This document shows positions 24,744 to 35,114 of a stretch of 64,000 nt of DNA, piece by piece. How positions within the stretch are numbered: position 1 is the stretch's first letter; every line of letters starts with the position of its first letter. The position numbers were made by a program, and so were the translations under genes. The notes under the pieces were generated by a model that had not been told where the DNA came from, ran no database searches, and saw nothing but the letters and a program-made list of their open reading frames with translations. The DNA is taken from positions 25,578,071 to 25,642,070 of the forward strand of contig NW_020312785.1 of NCBI RefSeq assembly GCF_003265705.1. Direction: 5' to 3'. The DNA comes from Callorhinus ursinus. Taxonomy: Eukaryota > Chordata > Mammalia > Carnivora > Otariidae.

Positions 24744-24761
24744 AAAAGTAGTATTATGCTC

Positions 24762-26806
24762 AAATTAATTTGGGGATGATTTTATTTTCTTCAAGCAATA
24801 TCATTCACTTAGTGTTCTTCATAATTACAATAAATGTCACAATTCTAGGTAAAAACTAAGACAATATCCTTAAGGGAAATTATTTTATGTTTTATATTAT
24901 TGAATAAACACATATGTCCTTGACAAAGAAAAAATGTTTTATATAAATAAGATAATTAAAAAACAAACACATATTTTCCTACAAATCTTTCACTTTTTTC
25001 TCAAAATAATTTAGTCATGAAAAATTATATAAGAATATAGAAATGTAATTGCTATTTTAATAATTCCATTTTCACTGTTTCTTAACTTAATATAAGATTT
25101 TGTATAGAATCTTTGCTATATTTAATTTTCAGTCCTATAGTCTGTTAGACTAACTGCATATATAAACTGTTTACCTTAATCTTAGTAGTGACTGTGCCAC
25201 AGGTATGATTATTTGACAAATTATCTAATCAAGCATTGTCCTAGGCTCGGTCAGAGAATTGTTAAAGCATTAGGAAAAAGCCCCTCTTTTAATGTAATAG
25301 AGTAGGGACAAAAAGATAGATTATCCAATTATATTATGATTCATGCAACTTTCATCATTCTAATGCATGTTAGCATTGAGGTAGGTGTATAGATCCTATT
25401 AGTGACAGGAAGTCACATAACTTTAGTTGCCACTGTAAATATTTCATATTCTAACAATACAACTTTTCCTTGTGTACACTAATTTCTTTTTCTGTACCTG
25501 AGGCAAAATTTTCATTGCTTCCTAAATAAGAGATATGCGAAAATACAATATAATGAGCAACAAGCCTAGAAAGGACTAAGCTTGACTAATGAAATGTTCT
25601 ATAAAAGATGTATTTTCTTTAGTGGGCCGATTCCGCATGCTAAAATATTACTTTCATTCTGAGTTATGGCCCATGAGATTGAACCACCTCTGTATAACAA
25701 TATCAGTAAGAAAATTTTTTAGGAATTATAGAGACAGCTAAAACACTAATATATATGATGATTAAGCCTATATTAAATCATAAAAACAAATACAGTTTAC
25801 TACACAATTAAAGCATAAAAATATCTATAAATAGGCAAAATATTTACAGGTAGATTTATCTTTAAATCTCATTATGCAATTGTATTTTTATCACAGTAGT
25901 TTTAGAATACAGTAGGTTCTTTCCTGATATGTAAGCTATAAGAAAAGCAGCAAAGTAAATATATCTTTTTGGAATGTCAATTGAGGAACATTATTCTGTT
26001 CAATTAGGGACCATATTTCTGGAATATAAACTTTTGCAGAAAAATCTTCAATACTAAAATCAGGAACTGCTTGAAACTATTAATTTCACATAGGTTTTTC
26101 AACTTTTATTTTGTAAGTACACAATACATTTGTATAATACAAATTTCAAGACATTTAAAAAAATTTGGGGTCCTACCTCTATCCTTTATCCCAGCCTATA
26201 TTCTCAACAATGCTTCTATAGTGAACAGTCTTTGAAGTTAGAGAGAGTGTCTCCTTCAGAGCAAAGAAGGAGCATGTTTATGCCAGGATAAAAGATCTGG
26301 GTTTCCAAACCACAGGGCTCCTGAAGTTCAATCGTCCTATCCTATAACACAAACCACTGCATGCACAAGTATCTATCTGAGCCCTCTGCATCACCTTCAA
26401 AGGACTTGGAGGCAAGAGAAAAGAACAGAAATACGCCAATGCACATGCTGCTTGCCTGACTTGAGACACAAACTCCTTTATCCCTGACCCAGGAGTGTGT
26501 CTTCCGTCAGCACTGATGAAATTGGAACAGGCTAAATTATTGGCTTGTTAGTAGGTTAAAATCTCAGAGTTTTCATAGTTCTTCACAATTTTGCAGTAAG
26601 GACAAAATGCTAGCAGACGTGGCTTACTGGATAAGGAAAGAGAAGGGCCCCAATGGCAACTGCCGGTAAACTCCCCATAATCTGGCTGTGAACGCCCTGG
26701 TCTAAGTTGTGGGTGAGAAGGTTGAGGAGCATGTCTCTCACTGTCCTAATCCTCCACTGAAAGTTCAGAAACGGAGTTATGAGAAGCAGGTTTGAAAGGG
26801 TGTCTT
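24762..26806. other. unassigned intergenic or intronic DNA
   Basis: Strongly AT-rich to about 26100, then more balanced DNA at 26200-26800. The latter, together with 27.0-27.55 kb, could be a decayed retroviral or other transposon remnant split by the SINE at 26.81 kb. I cannot assign it. No gene was recognised. Confidence 0.35.
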
Positions 26807-26807
26807 G

Positions 26808-26992
26808 GGGGACGCCTGAGTGGCGCAGTGGGTTAAACGTCTGCCTTCGGCTCAGCTCATGATCCCAGGGTCCTGCATCAGGTTCCTTGCTCAGCAGGGT
26901 GCCTGCTTCTACCCTCTGCCTGCCACTCCCCCCTTCTCGTGCTCTCACTCACTTTCTCTGACAAATAAGTAAATAAAATCTTTAAAAAAAAA
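26808..26992 (+). repeat. CAN-SINE with small internal deletion
   Basis: Head GGGACGCCTGAGTGGCGCAG and 'GTCTGCCTTCGGCTCAGCTC'. The B-box part is shortened (GGGTCCTGCATCAGG, lacking the usual GGGATCGAGCCC). The tail is AAGTAAATAAAATCTTTAAAA. Flanks GGGTGTCTTG and GGTTGTCTTA are a weak target-site duplication. Confidence 0.92.
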
Positions 26993-26997
26993 GGGGG

Positions 26998-28185
26998 GGT
27001 TGTCTTAGTTGTTTCCTCTTCTCTGGGCTGGGAAAGAAGGATGTTAATGATTACAACTCAGCATGTTCCCAAGCCCCAGCTAAACTGCAATGTAATTGAG
27101 AAGGTTGAGTCCCCAAAGCTGAAATAAATAGCATCAGCAATGAGGGCCTTGATATTCAATACAGGAATTGGGCTGACCTGATTTTAGGCATTCATTTGGC
27201 TGCACTATGAGTAAACAGTCTCTCAAAACCACAAAAACAAAATGAATTCAGAGGCTTATGAGGGCAGAGCTGCTCTCTCCCTAAATATCTCCTGATTCCT
27301 CCCTCTCGTTCCACTTTGACTTAGCTGCTTTTAAGGGAAAGATAATCACAGTTGAGGACAGGTCTGCTCCTGTCCCCAAGGAGGACTAAAGGCCATACAC
27401 ACACCCACCCATGAATGCCTGGAAACTTTGAAGAGAGGAAGAACTCAAACTTTTATGGCTCTCTTGGAAACCCTCTCTATCCTATCTCATCCCATAGGAG
27501 AATAAGAGGTGCTAATTTAGGTAGGAAAAGAGAAGATAATCTGACCTTGTGGGTGGAGCCGTTTTGATCAATTTAATTTACTTTTGTTGCCACACTAAAA
27601 ACTCCAACAATTAAAAATAATGATGTTAATGTTAGCTATTATAAACATTGAATGTATTATGTAAAAATCTTTGCTATATTAATGACCTCAGGTAAATTTA
27701 CTCATTCAGTGATGATTTCCTGAGTTTCTATAATAGCACATTGTTGGGGTTATAAGGATATAGTTAATATCTTAATTTCTGGTACCCAGCAGGCACTTAA
27801 GTGACAGCTGAACTGATTTGAAGTGAGGTGAAGCAAATTTCATTAAAAGCTTCGATTAATGGAACTTACAATGTACTGGGTAGTAGGGAACTGACAGAAA
27901 TTAAACCTCACACTAAATACATGTTGAAGTTCTCTGGCAGAGGAACTCAAAAACCAGTAAATATTTAGTTGCAAAGGCAAATAATTATCAAGGAGATGAC
28001 AGAGGCATGGTTCTAGGAGGGCACTTCTAGTCTTTAGAGCAAGTGAAATTTGAGAGAGAAAATAAATTTGAACATTACCACCTCTATCTCCAACCATCTA
28101 ATATTCCATTTTCTACCTATGGTCACCAGCCTGAAATGCATCCTGTGGCCTGAAAACCACTTGATTTGGGCAATGTAATAGTCTA
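26998..28185. other. unassigned DNA
   Basis: Balanced composition to about 27560, then AT-rich. The section at 27700-27790 resembles an old mammalian repeat ('CTCATTCAGTGATGATTTCCTGAG'). No gene was recognised. Confidence 0.4.
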
Positions 28186-28187
28186 TA

Positions 28188-28871
28188 CAGCCATACCTCA
28201 TTTTATTGTATTTCACTTTATTACACTTCATAGATATTGCATTTGTTTTTATAAATTGAAGGTTTGTGGCGACCCTGTGTTGAGCAGGTCTATTGGTGCC
28301 ATTTTTCCAACCATATTTGCTCACTTCATGTCTTTGTCACATTCTGGTAATTCTCACAATATTTCAATTTTTTTCATTATGTTTACTATGCTGATCTGTG
28401 ACCAATGATAATGACTCACCGAAAGTTCAGGTGATGATTGGCATTTTTTTTTTAAGATTTTATTTATTTATTTGACAGAGAGACATAGCGAGAGCAGGAA
28501 CATAAGCAGGGGGAGTGGGAGAGAGAGAAGCAGGCTTCCCGCAGAGCAGGGAGCCCGATGTGGGACTCGATCCCAGGACCCCGGGATCACGACCTGAGCC
28601 GAAGGCAGATGCCTAACGACTGAGCCACCCAGGCAATAATTGGCATTTTTTTTAAAAAGTAATTTTTAATTAAGGTATGTACATTTTCTTTTTAGACATA
28701 CTGCTATTGCACACAGAATAGACTGCATTATAATGTAAACATAACTTTTATTGTCACTGGAAAGCCAAGGAATTCATTTGACTTGCTTTATTGTGATATT
28801 TGCTTTATTATGATAATTGCTTTATTGCAATGGCCTGGAACCAAACCCACAATATCTCTGAGGTATGCCTG
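28188..28871 (+). repeat. Tigger1-like DNA transposon, both ends present
   Basis: Terminal inverted repeats are clear: left CAGCCATACCTCATTTTATT, right ATCTCTGAGGTATGCCTG. A TA duplication lies on both sides (28186-28187, 28872-28873). Inside, 'GGTTTGTGGCGACCCTGTGT' and 'TATTGGTGCCATTTTTCCAA' match the conserved left part of Tigger1. Without the inserted SINE the element is about 0.5 kb, too short for a transposase, so it is a non-autonomous deletion derivative (pogo group of Tc1-mariner). Confidence 0.92.
28451..28634 (-). repeat. CAN-SINE nested in Tigger1
   Basis: Reverse orientation: AAGATTTTATTTATTTATTTG, GAAGCAGGCTTCCCGC, ACCCCGGGATCACGACCTGAG, and the head GAGCCACCCAGGC, which is truncated and lacks the outermost GCCCC. 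A duplication of ATTGGCATTTTTTTT flanks it. It splits the Tigger1 copy and so post-dates it. Confidence 0.95.
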
Positions 28872-28873
28872 TA

Positions 28874-30404
28874 TTGTAATGATACCAGAGTTTAGGGTAA
28901 ATTACCTCACAGATTTTTCACAGTGCTCACAAGCAGTTTTCATGAAACAGCCTGGAGAAAGTGAGCTCTGTGTGAAGCAACATAAGCAGATACCTACTTT
29001 TCCATGAAATAGTAAATTCAACGGAACTAGAGTTTTCAGAAAACTCATGTATAGAGTGGGTTGGAAAATTAAAGTAATTAATGGGATACAAGGCAAAATT
29101 TTTTAAATGCAAATCAAATGTCTACTAGATGATTCAGAAGTCAGGATATTTTGTCCCCTCATATACATTGGGTTGTTGAAGTTACAGATATTTTGAATTA
29201 GTCAAGATAACAGAGGCCAAAACTTGTTCCACATGTTATTTGAGTAATTTAATTACAGAAAATAAATTTTTCCTAAATTCCCTAAATATCTAGGGGAAAA
29301 AAAAAACTGAAGGATTTGTTGTATGTGCCTACTAAGGTACACAATTTTTTTTAGTTACACAATTAATATAATTATTAATATAATTCAGATAAGTCAAATT
29401 TCTTCTAGGATTATTCCCAAAGAATTTCACAGTTTTTTTTCTTTTGTTATAAAGTACCAACTCTTACGATTCTAAAACTTTTCTAGTCCAGCTAGTTTGT
29501 CTCTGGGTGGGGAGAGGGAGAAATGACTTCTCTGGAGACTCTCAGCACTGGCACTGGCTAGAATTAGGAGCTAATTAGGTCTGCAAAGGTTTAACAGTGA
29601 AATCACTCTTTCCCAGTGGTTAGGCTCAACCTTGGGAAAGGGTGTAGGTCAGTTCTTAATTTAAACAGAGTGGGTAGCTCATCCCTAATATGTTACAACA
29701 TTAGTATGCTCCTAAAGTTAAATGTTGGGTTTATTAATTGGGAAGAGCTTTAAGAGGCAATGCTGTGGAGTGGAATGTGAACTTTCCAGGTTTCTGTTCA
29801 CCTCAAAGTCCATTGGGACATTCTTAGAATGTAAGTGAATTCTGCAGTTATGCTACATTGACCAAATACTATAAAAATTGAAGATTAACTGAAGTTAATT
29901 GTAGCATAAGAAACTTTACATTATGTTAATAAGCAGTAAGTTTAACTTCTAACGTTTTCTGTTTGGGGCAAGAATTCTCAGCCTGCATGAATTTTTCCTA
30001 AATATTAAAAATTAGCAGACTTATGGAATGCAAGTTAATTTTTCATTATAACATCTAACATATGATTGAAATTGATATAACTCCATTTTGAGGATTTAGA
30101 TATTTTTATTACCTTCTCAAAATACTCAAATACATATATTTGAGACCCAATATTTATTTCTCAATGTCACATTTAATAGATGGCACCTTGGCCTCCATTA
30201 TAAATCAGATTGTGTAATGTAAAAATTAGTGCTTAGAAATCATTAAGTAAATTCTGATGCACAGGTAAATATTTTATACAAGCAATAAGTTCTCATTATC
30301 TTAATCATAACTTCAACCATCCCACTCATTCAGTCAGACCATACCCATCTCCCTTAGAAATAGTAGTCCAATTATCTTAAGAATATGTTGAATTATCTAT
30401 CTTC
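28874..30404. other. unassigned intergenic or intronic DNA
   Basis: AT-rich with a less AT-rich block at 29490-29660 that has no recognisable repeat and could be conserved. Frames are of chance type. Confidence 0.4.
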
Positions 30405-30540
30405 CTCAATAGATTCCAAGCTCCCTGAGAAGAAGGATCATCACATTCAACTCAGACAATATTGGGTACACAGTACACAGTACAGCCTCTGGAACCAAAT
30501 GGGCATTTAATAACTCTTTGATGAATTAAGTTAAACAGAG
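30405..30540 (+). repeat. L2 3' end
   Basis: The words 'AGATTCCAAGCTCCCTGAGAAGAAGGA', 'CCTCTGGAACCAAATGGGCATTTAATAACTC' and 'TTGATGAATTAA' follow the order of the L2 LINE 3' end (a TGTAAGCTCCTTGAGGGCAGG ... CAATAAATATTTGTTGAATGAA type consensus). Confidence 0.65.
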
Positions 30541-31230
30541 AAATGGAAGCAGCCCAACCAGAGGACTAAGAGACAATGTATGTTTCTAGTGCAGTCCTCT
30601 TCTAAGCCAAGACCATTTGTGCTGATTAACTCCTGCTTATAAGCTTTGGGCTACTGTGTACTCTGGTATTAAGTCAGAGCTAAATATTTCCTTAAACCAC
30701 AATTGTGAGAATCCCTTTCTTGAATGTTATACATTTGAATTTCGTCTGGTTAATATTTAGATATTGTTTTGTATGTTAATCTATCACCTACTAATATTAT
30801 CCAAATTTTATGTGGTATAGAAAAAAAAAATCTGACCTGAACTTTCTCTAAAGTATAAACATAATATTGGTTAATTGTTAGAGATCATAATATTTCTAAA
30901 TAATTTTGCTCTGAAGGACATTGTTAAAAATTGTTAATCACACTCTCAAACACTATTTGGAATAGGAGAACTGGATAACTCACTTATTTTATCATTTTCT
31001 AAATCTTACCTTCATTATTTGCAATTCACTTAAACTTTCATTTCACTTCATTGTTATATTTATGTATTAGATTTTGACAATATCAGCAAAATGCTATCTA
31101 CAGATATGTTCAGCTTCCTCCATTATTCCATTCATTATATGTATGGTTAGTACTACTATTATAATTCCCAATTGACATTTAAGTATAAGGGATCAAACAA
31201 CTTATAGAAACTTTTTGCCATAAAATCTTC

Positions 31231-31232
<2 letters not shown>
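30541..31232. other. unassigned AT-rich DNA
   Basis: No gene, RNA or named repeat was recognised. Confidence 0.45.

Positions 31233-31281
<49 letters not shown>
31233..31281. repeat. (TG)n microsatellite
   Basis: About 24 uninterrupted TG units, then GTGTATG. The C-V-C-V frame across it is an artefact. Confidence 0.97.
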
Positions 31282-32033
31282 TGTATGAAATATATCAGTC
31301 TAGGACTTATTTTCTGGAAGGTCCTGTCTTATTCTGGTCAATTTTATTCCCCTCACTTTCTAATCATCACTTCATTTTTTTATCAACTTACCCTTTTTTA
31401 AGAAGTTTGTTTTCTCAAGAATGTTTCTAAGATGTGATAAACTAATTGTTCTCTGATATAATGTGGTGGAGGTGCTAATTATCACTACAATGGCAATCAT
31501 CTTACAACATATAAATGTTTAAATTAATATACTGTGCACCTTAAATTTAGGCAGTGTTATATGTCAAATATATTTCCAAAAAGAGTGGAAAATTATTGTA
31601 ATCTGATATAATTGAACGAAATCTCTGCTGACTTTTTTTTATAGTAAATACTTTATGCCCTTTTACTCTCATGAATCTGTCATAATTGGTAAAATAATGC
31701 ATACCATCTTCTTCTGGAAGCACTCATTTTATCAAACCTAATTAGTGCACTCTCTCTGGTACTTTAGATAGAGAGGAGAGCTCAAATGAGTAAGTACCTC
31801 CATTGTTCATTTTTATCCCTGTCAGAGAGTGCTCATTACGTGTCTCCAGGTATTTCTGAAGTTTGTGTCTCTAGGTAATCCCAAAACAAATGAGGAGAAA
31901 ATAAGAGAAAGAAGGCAGGCATTTAATTAATCAAATAGTTCCTGAGGTCCTACTCTGTACCTGGCAATATTCTAGACTATAGGAATATCTCAGTAAACAA
32001 AACAGACAAAACTTAGCCCTCATGAAGCTTTGT
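31282..32033. other. unassigned DNA with possible old L1/L2 remnants
   Basis: At 31520-31590 'ACTGTGCACCTTAAATTTAG...TATATGTCAAATATATTTCC' resembles an old L1M 3' end. At 31925-32030 'CTGTACCTGGCAATATTCTAGAC...AAACAAAACAGACAAAACTTAGCCCTCATG' resembles a widespread old mammalian repeat. Both are weak calls. Confidence 0.35.
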
Positions 32034-32035
32034 CT

Positions 32036-32238
32036 ATGTGCTATGCTGGCCAGTAGAACCTTCTATGATAATGGAAATGCTCCATATCTATACTTTCAAT
32101 ACAGTAGCTAGCCACTAGCCACATATGGTTATTGAACACCTTAGATGTGGCTAGTCTGACTAAATCTTAAATTTCTACTTTAATTTTAAGAAATGTAAAC
32201 TTAAACCTGTGGCTAGTAGCTTCTGTACTGTACAGCAT
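32036..32238. repeat. hAT-Charlie MITE (MER58/MER5-like)
   Basis: Contains 'GCCAGTAGAACCTTCTATGATAATGGAAATG', 'CAGTAGCTAGCCACTAGCCACATATGG' and the far end 'GTGGCTAGTAGCTTCTGTACTGTACAGCA'. The repeated, partly inverted 'TAGCCACATGTGGCTA' words are characteristic of this group. A second copy, in the other orientation, is at 54.29 kb. The subfamily is not resolved. Confidence 0.7.
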
Positions 32239-32239
32239 G

Positions 32240-33016
32240 ATCCGATAGTGTTTGTAGTGTCTTTGTGCGGGGGGCGGGGGAGGAGCGGGGGGGAGTATGA
32301 AGGAAGGCAAGTTGGGTGGACATGGCATAAGAAAATGAAAATGAATGAGACTTCTTCCTTCAGACTTCTTAGTCCTTTTCAAGACTGAAAGTCTGGTTAA
32401 AATGATTCTGAAAGCCACAAGATATATGAGTCCCTGAAATACATAATTAAGCTGCAAAATGGTCTTTTTACTGATAGGCAATCATGTTGATGTCACAATT
32501 AACGCATGAACACCAGTTAATGTCCACATAGGGAAGAATAATTACAAAAAGTCATTAATTAGGATCTATTTACTATTCCATTGTCAAAACTAATTGCCTG
32601 GAGTAAGATGTTCTCCCTTGATTAATGGCTTTATAAGTGCAAGGCCAAATCTGTGAAGGCTACTGTTTCCCAGGAAAAGTGCTTAAGGTTCTGGTAGCAG
32701 CTAATACCAGGTAACAACCATCACTTGTGGTTTGGCTGCCCAGGCCAGACTTCAGTGTTAATTTCATGACAGTTAACTGAATTTGCTACATTCAACAGAT
32801 GATCCAAATACCACTTTTGTTCTATAAAGATGCAACCCTTTCCAAAAATAGAACCTCTGTTCTTGAAGTATTGCTCTTATTTTAGAAGCTTCAGCCAATA
32901 TGTAATATGGAGTTACAGTGAAAACCCTAAGCCCCTCTTTGATACAGATTGCTGGGTGAGTTCACTACCCTACTCAGCGATCTGTCGACCTTAATTCAAC
33001 CTTAGATTTTTGGTGG
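32240..33016. other. unassigned DNA with candidate conserved block
   Basis: Begins with a G-rich patch (32267-32295, GGGGGGCGGGGGAGGAGCGGGG). From 32480 to 32800 there is repeat-free sequence with several homeodomain-type words (TCATTAATTAGG, ACTAATTGCC, TTGATTAATGG), which is the look of a conserved non-coding element. No gene was recognised. Confidence 0.35.
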
Positions 33017-33031
33017 GTTTGTTTTTTTGTG
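33017..33031. repeat. target-site duplication, left copy
   Basis: GTTTGTTTTTTTGTG, matching 35098-35114 except for two extra T in the right copy. On the minus strand it reads CACAAAAAAACAAAC, an A-rich target of the kind L1 endonuclease uses. It marks the 3' end of the USP46 retrocopy. Confidence 0.8.
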
Positions 33032-33060
33032 TTGTCTTCCTTTTTGTTCGTTGTTGTTGT

Positions 33061-33086
33061 TTTTCCAAAGTGACCCTTTTAATAAA
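33061..33086 (-). terminator. polyadenylation signal and cleavage site of the retrocopied mRNA
   Basis: On the minus strand TTTTATTAAAAGGGTCACTTTGG is followed within about 20 bases by an A-rich run (AAAAACAACAACAACG...). The ATTAAA variant hexamer plus the tail mark where the parent mRNA was cleaved. It is a fossil in this copy. Confidence 0.75.
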
Positions 33087-34376
33087 AGTTACCGATATTC
33101 AAATGATCTAATAAATACATATATAACAAAAGTGAAAAAAGTAAAAGTAACTATAGTAAGATGAGGTTCTTCCAAAAATCTGTCTTGTCAAGCATTCTAG
33201 GAGTCTGAGCCAAAGAAACACCACCATTTAGCTCATTCTTCTGCCCACCCACTCACACTTCCTTTGACCCACCTTCATATCCAGCTAATTCTAGTACTCC
33301 CTCTAGGGAAGGCTCCATATTAGCCCCAGGGCTTGCCAGCACATGGTAAACAGACTGAAATTTTAAAAAGCGAACAGCTGTAATATGCGGCCAATGGTGG
33401 TGAAGGTGCAGTGCCCCTGTCCTTCCTGATAGAGAAGGACGTGGGCGCTGACCGGCTAAGGAGAGCTGTGCCGGGAGCAGTCACCGCGGTGTATCCGCCC
33501 TGCGACCAGACGCAAAACACCAGCGGGACTGGAATGACACCTGGGAAAGCTTAGTAGTGCCAAGTAGAGGACAGATATAATTCACAGGACCTCAAAGAAG
33601 TGTAGGGTCACTAAAAGTAAACAGCATTGGGTTATTTTCCTGACCCATGGTTTTGGTAGAAAGATAAGAAAAGTAACTTTTCACTGTCCACAAAAGCTTC
33701 CTCCTCTCGGCTTCACCTGCCCTGAGCTCCCTACCTTCTTAGCCTGGGAGAGTCTAAAGATGAGGTGAGCACAGCCAGGGGCAGGCACTAGCCACCAGGA
33801 ACAGCTTATCTTCACCCTGTTCCACCTGGAGAATGCTTTTAGTATTGGGGTCACTTACTTTTAACGTTTTCACTTGCACAAACTTAAAGCTATAGTTGCA
33901 GCCCTAAAAAGTGAACATCAACCCATTTCTTCTGTCCTTTTGTCAGAAAAGAGGCAGAACAGCTAAAACTGGGTAGCGGTGCTTCCAGGGACAACTTAAA
34001 GGGATGCATTGTAATGTGATCCTGGAAGGCATTCGGGGCGTTCTGCAGAGACCCAAAACGGACTGTAGACATACACAGGAAATGTCACTTGGATTCAGCC
34101 AGACACAGCCAGTGGTGGACCATTTACCCAATCCTAAAATTAGCAACTGTTACTCATACAAATCTTACTACAATCTGATTGCAGTTAACTCTACCTCAGC
34201 CTAAAATAAAACCACAAGTAGTGCTGCATGTAAAAAATCAAAGGGAGAAAGAGCCATACCATCCGACAAGTCATCATACCCCTGGTGGGCCGCAAGGGAG
34301 GAAAGTCTGCAGGGAAACCATGTAAGAGTGCTTTGAATATTTCCCCCCATTTGAATTAGTCCCGCAGTTCTTTAAG

Positions 34377-34959
34377 TTAGTCTCTTGACTGATAGAATAA
34401 AATATATCCAGAGTCTGAATTTTTTGCTACATCTGATGTCAGGCCATAGAATTCCTCAATAGCTTGGGCATCTATTTTCTCTACAATGTCATCATCAAAC
34501 AAAAGCCTGAAGCCATGACTCTTCACAATCGTAATATAATGCCCACGATTAGGACCACTGCCACAGTGAGCCACCTGGGCAACCAGGTCGTACATGCGGT
34601 CCAGTTCACGGCATCGTGGAAGTGCTGAAGAGTCTGAGTTCCAGTGGGAAGACCACCCGGTGAGACGGCGTGGAGACAGCGTGGTGTACCGGTGGAGTTG
34701 CTCCATGTACTTGAACCGCTTTAGGTGCAGGGCCAAAATCATGGGCAGCTTTTTCACTCTCATCCTTTTCTGGGCCTCCTGTTTGCTGCAGCATGTTTCA
34801 CAATAATATGTCTGTTCACTACACAGTGTTTCTGTGTTGCTGAAGTCTCTTAAGACAGTGGGTAATAGATGTATTCTGCTCCACATCGACAGAAAGGTCA
34901 AGAAAATCTTCATCTTTGCTACTAACCATATTACAGATGGAGGTGATGTTCCGGACAGT
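34377..34959 (-). pseudogene. USP46P: residual coding part of the USP46 retrocopy
   Basis: This is the part still alignable with USP46 protein. The longest open piece (34377-34913, 178 codons) looks intact only because it switches frames. True USP46 sequence occupies one frame at the start (about 34853-34959), another for [13 protein letters not shown] through LHRYT, a third for [15 protein letters not shown], and the second again from LDRMYDL to the end. The tryptophan usual in SHGFWLLF is Arg. With the catalytic Cys region missing, this could not be a deubiquitinase. Confidence 0.92.
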
Positions 34960-35097
34960 CAATAGTCCAAAGGTTGCAGCAATCCTGCGCCGCCATCTTT
35001 ATAAGGTGAAAACAGGACTGTTCACTGTGGAGCACTGGCGGGGAGGTGGCCCGGGGTCTGGCTTGCAGTTTGGCTGGGAGAGGGAGGCCGGGGGTTA

Positions 35098-35114
35098 GTT
35101 TGTTTTTTTTTGTG
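35098..35114. repeat. target-site duplication, right copy
   Basis: GTTTGTTTTTTTTTGTG, the partner of 33017-33031, located at the 5' end of the USP46 retrocopy where the GC-rich 5' UTR stops. The length difference lies only in the T run. Confidence 0.8.

Larger units (their letters stand above)
33032..35097 (-). pseudogene. USP46P: USP46 processed pseudogene (retrocopy), internally deleted
   Basis: USP46 is a ubiquitin-specific cysteine protease that works with WDR48/UAF1; this copy is dead. The minus strand shows, in order: a GC-rich 5' UTR with AAGATGGCGGCG (about 34991-35002); a start region coding [11 protein letters not shown] (34927-34959) whose ATG is lost (ATTG); a direct jump to [16 protein letters not shown]; then the C-terminal USP domain to the stop at 34377-34379. 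About 170 codons are missing, including the Cys box. The His-box region [12 protein letters not shown] and the end [10 protein letters not shown] remain. [23 protein letters not shown] and YITIVKSHG favour USP46 over USP12. Frameshifts lie near 34852 and on both sides of VVFPLELRL (about 34600-34690). A 1.3 kb 3' UTR ends with ATTAAA and a decayed A-rich tail at 33032-33066. No introns are present. Confidence 0.92.

Noticed and set aside
34377..34913. 178-codon USP-like frame as a functional deubiquitinase gene
   Set aside because: It shifts frame relative to USP46, lacks the catalytic cysteine half and the start codon, has no introns and carries a poly(A) tail and duplications: a processed pseudogene.
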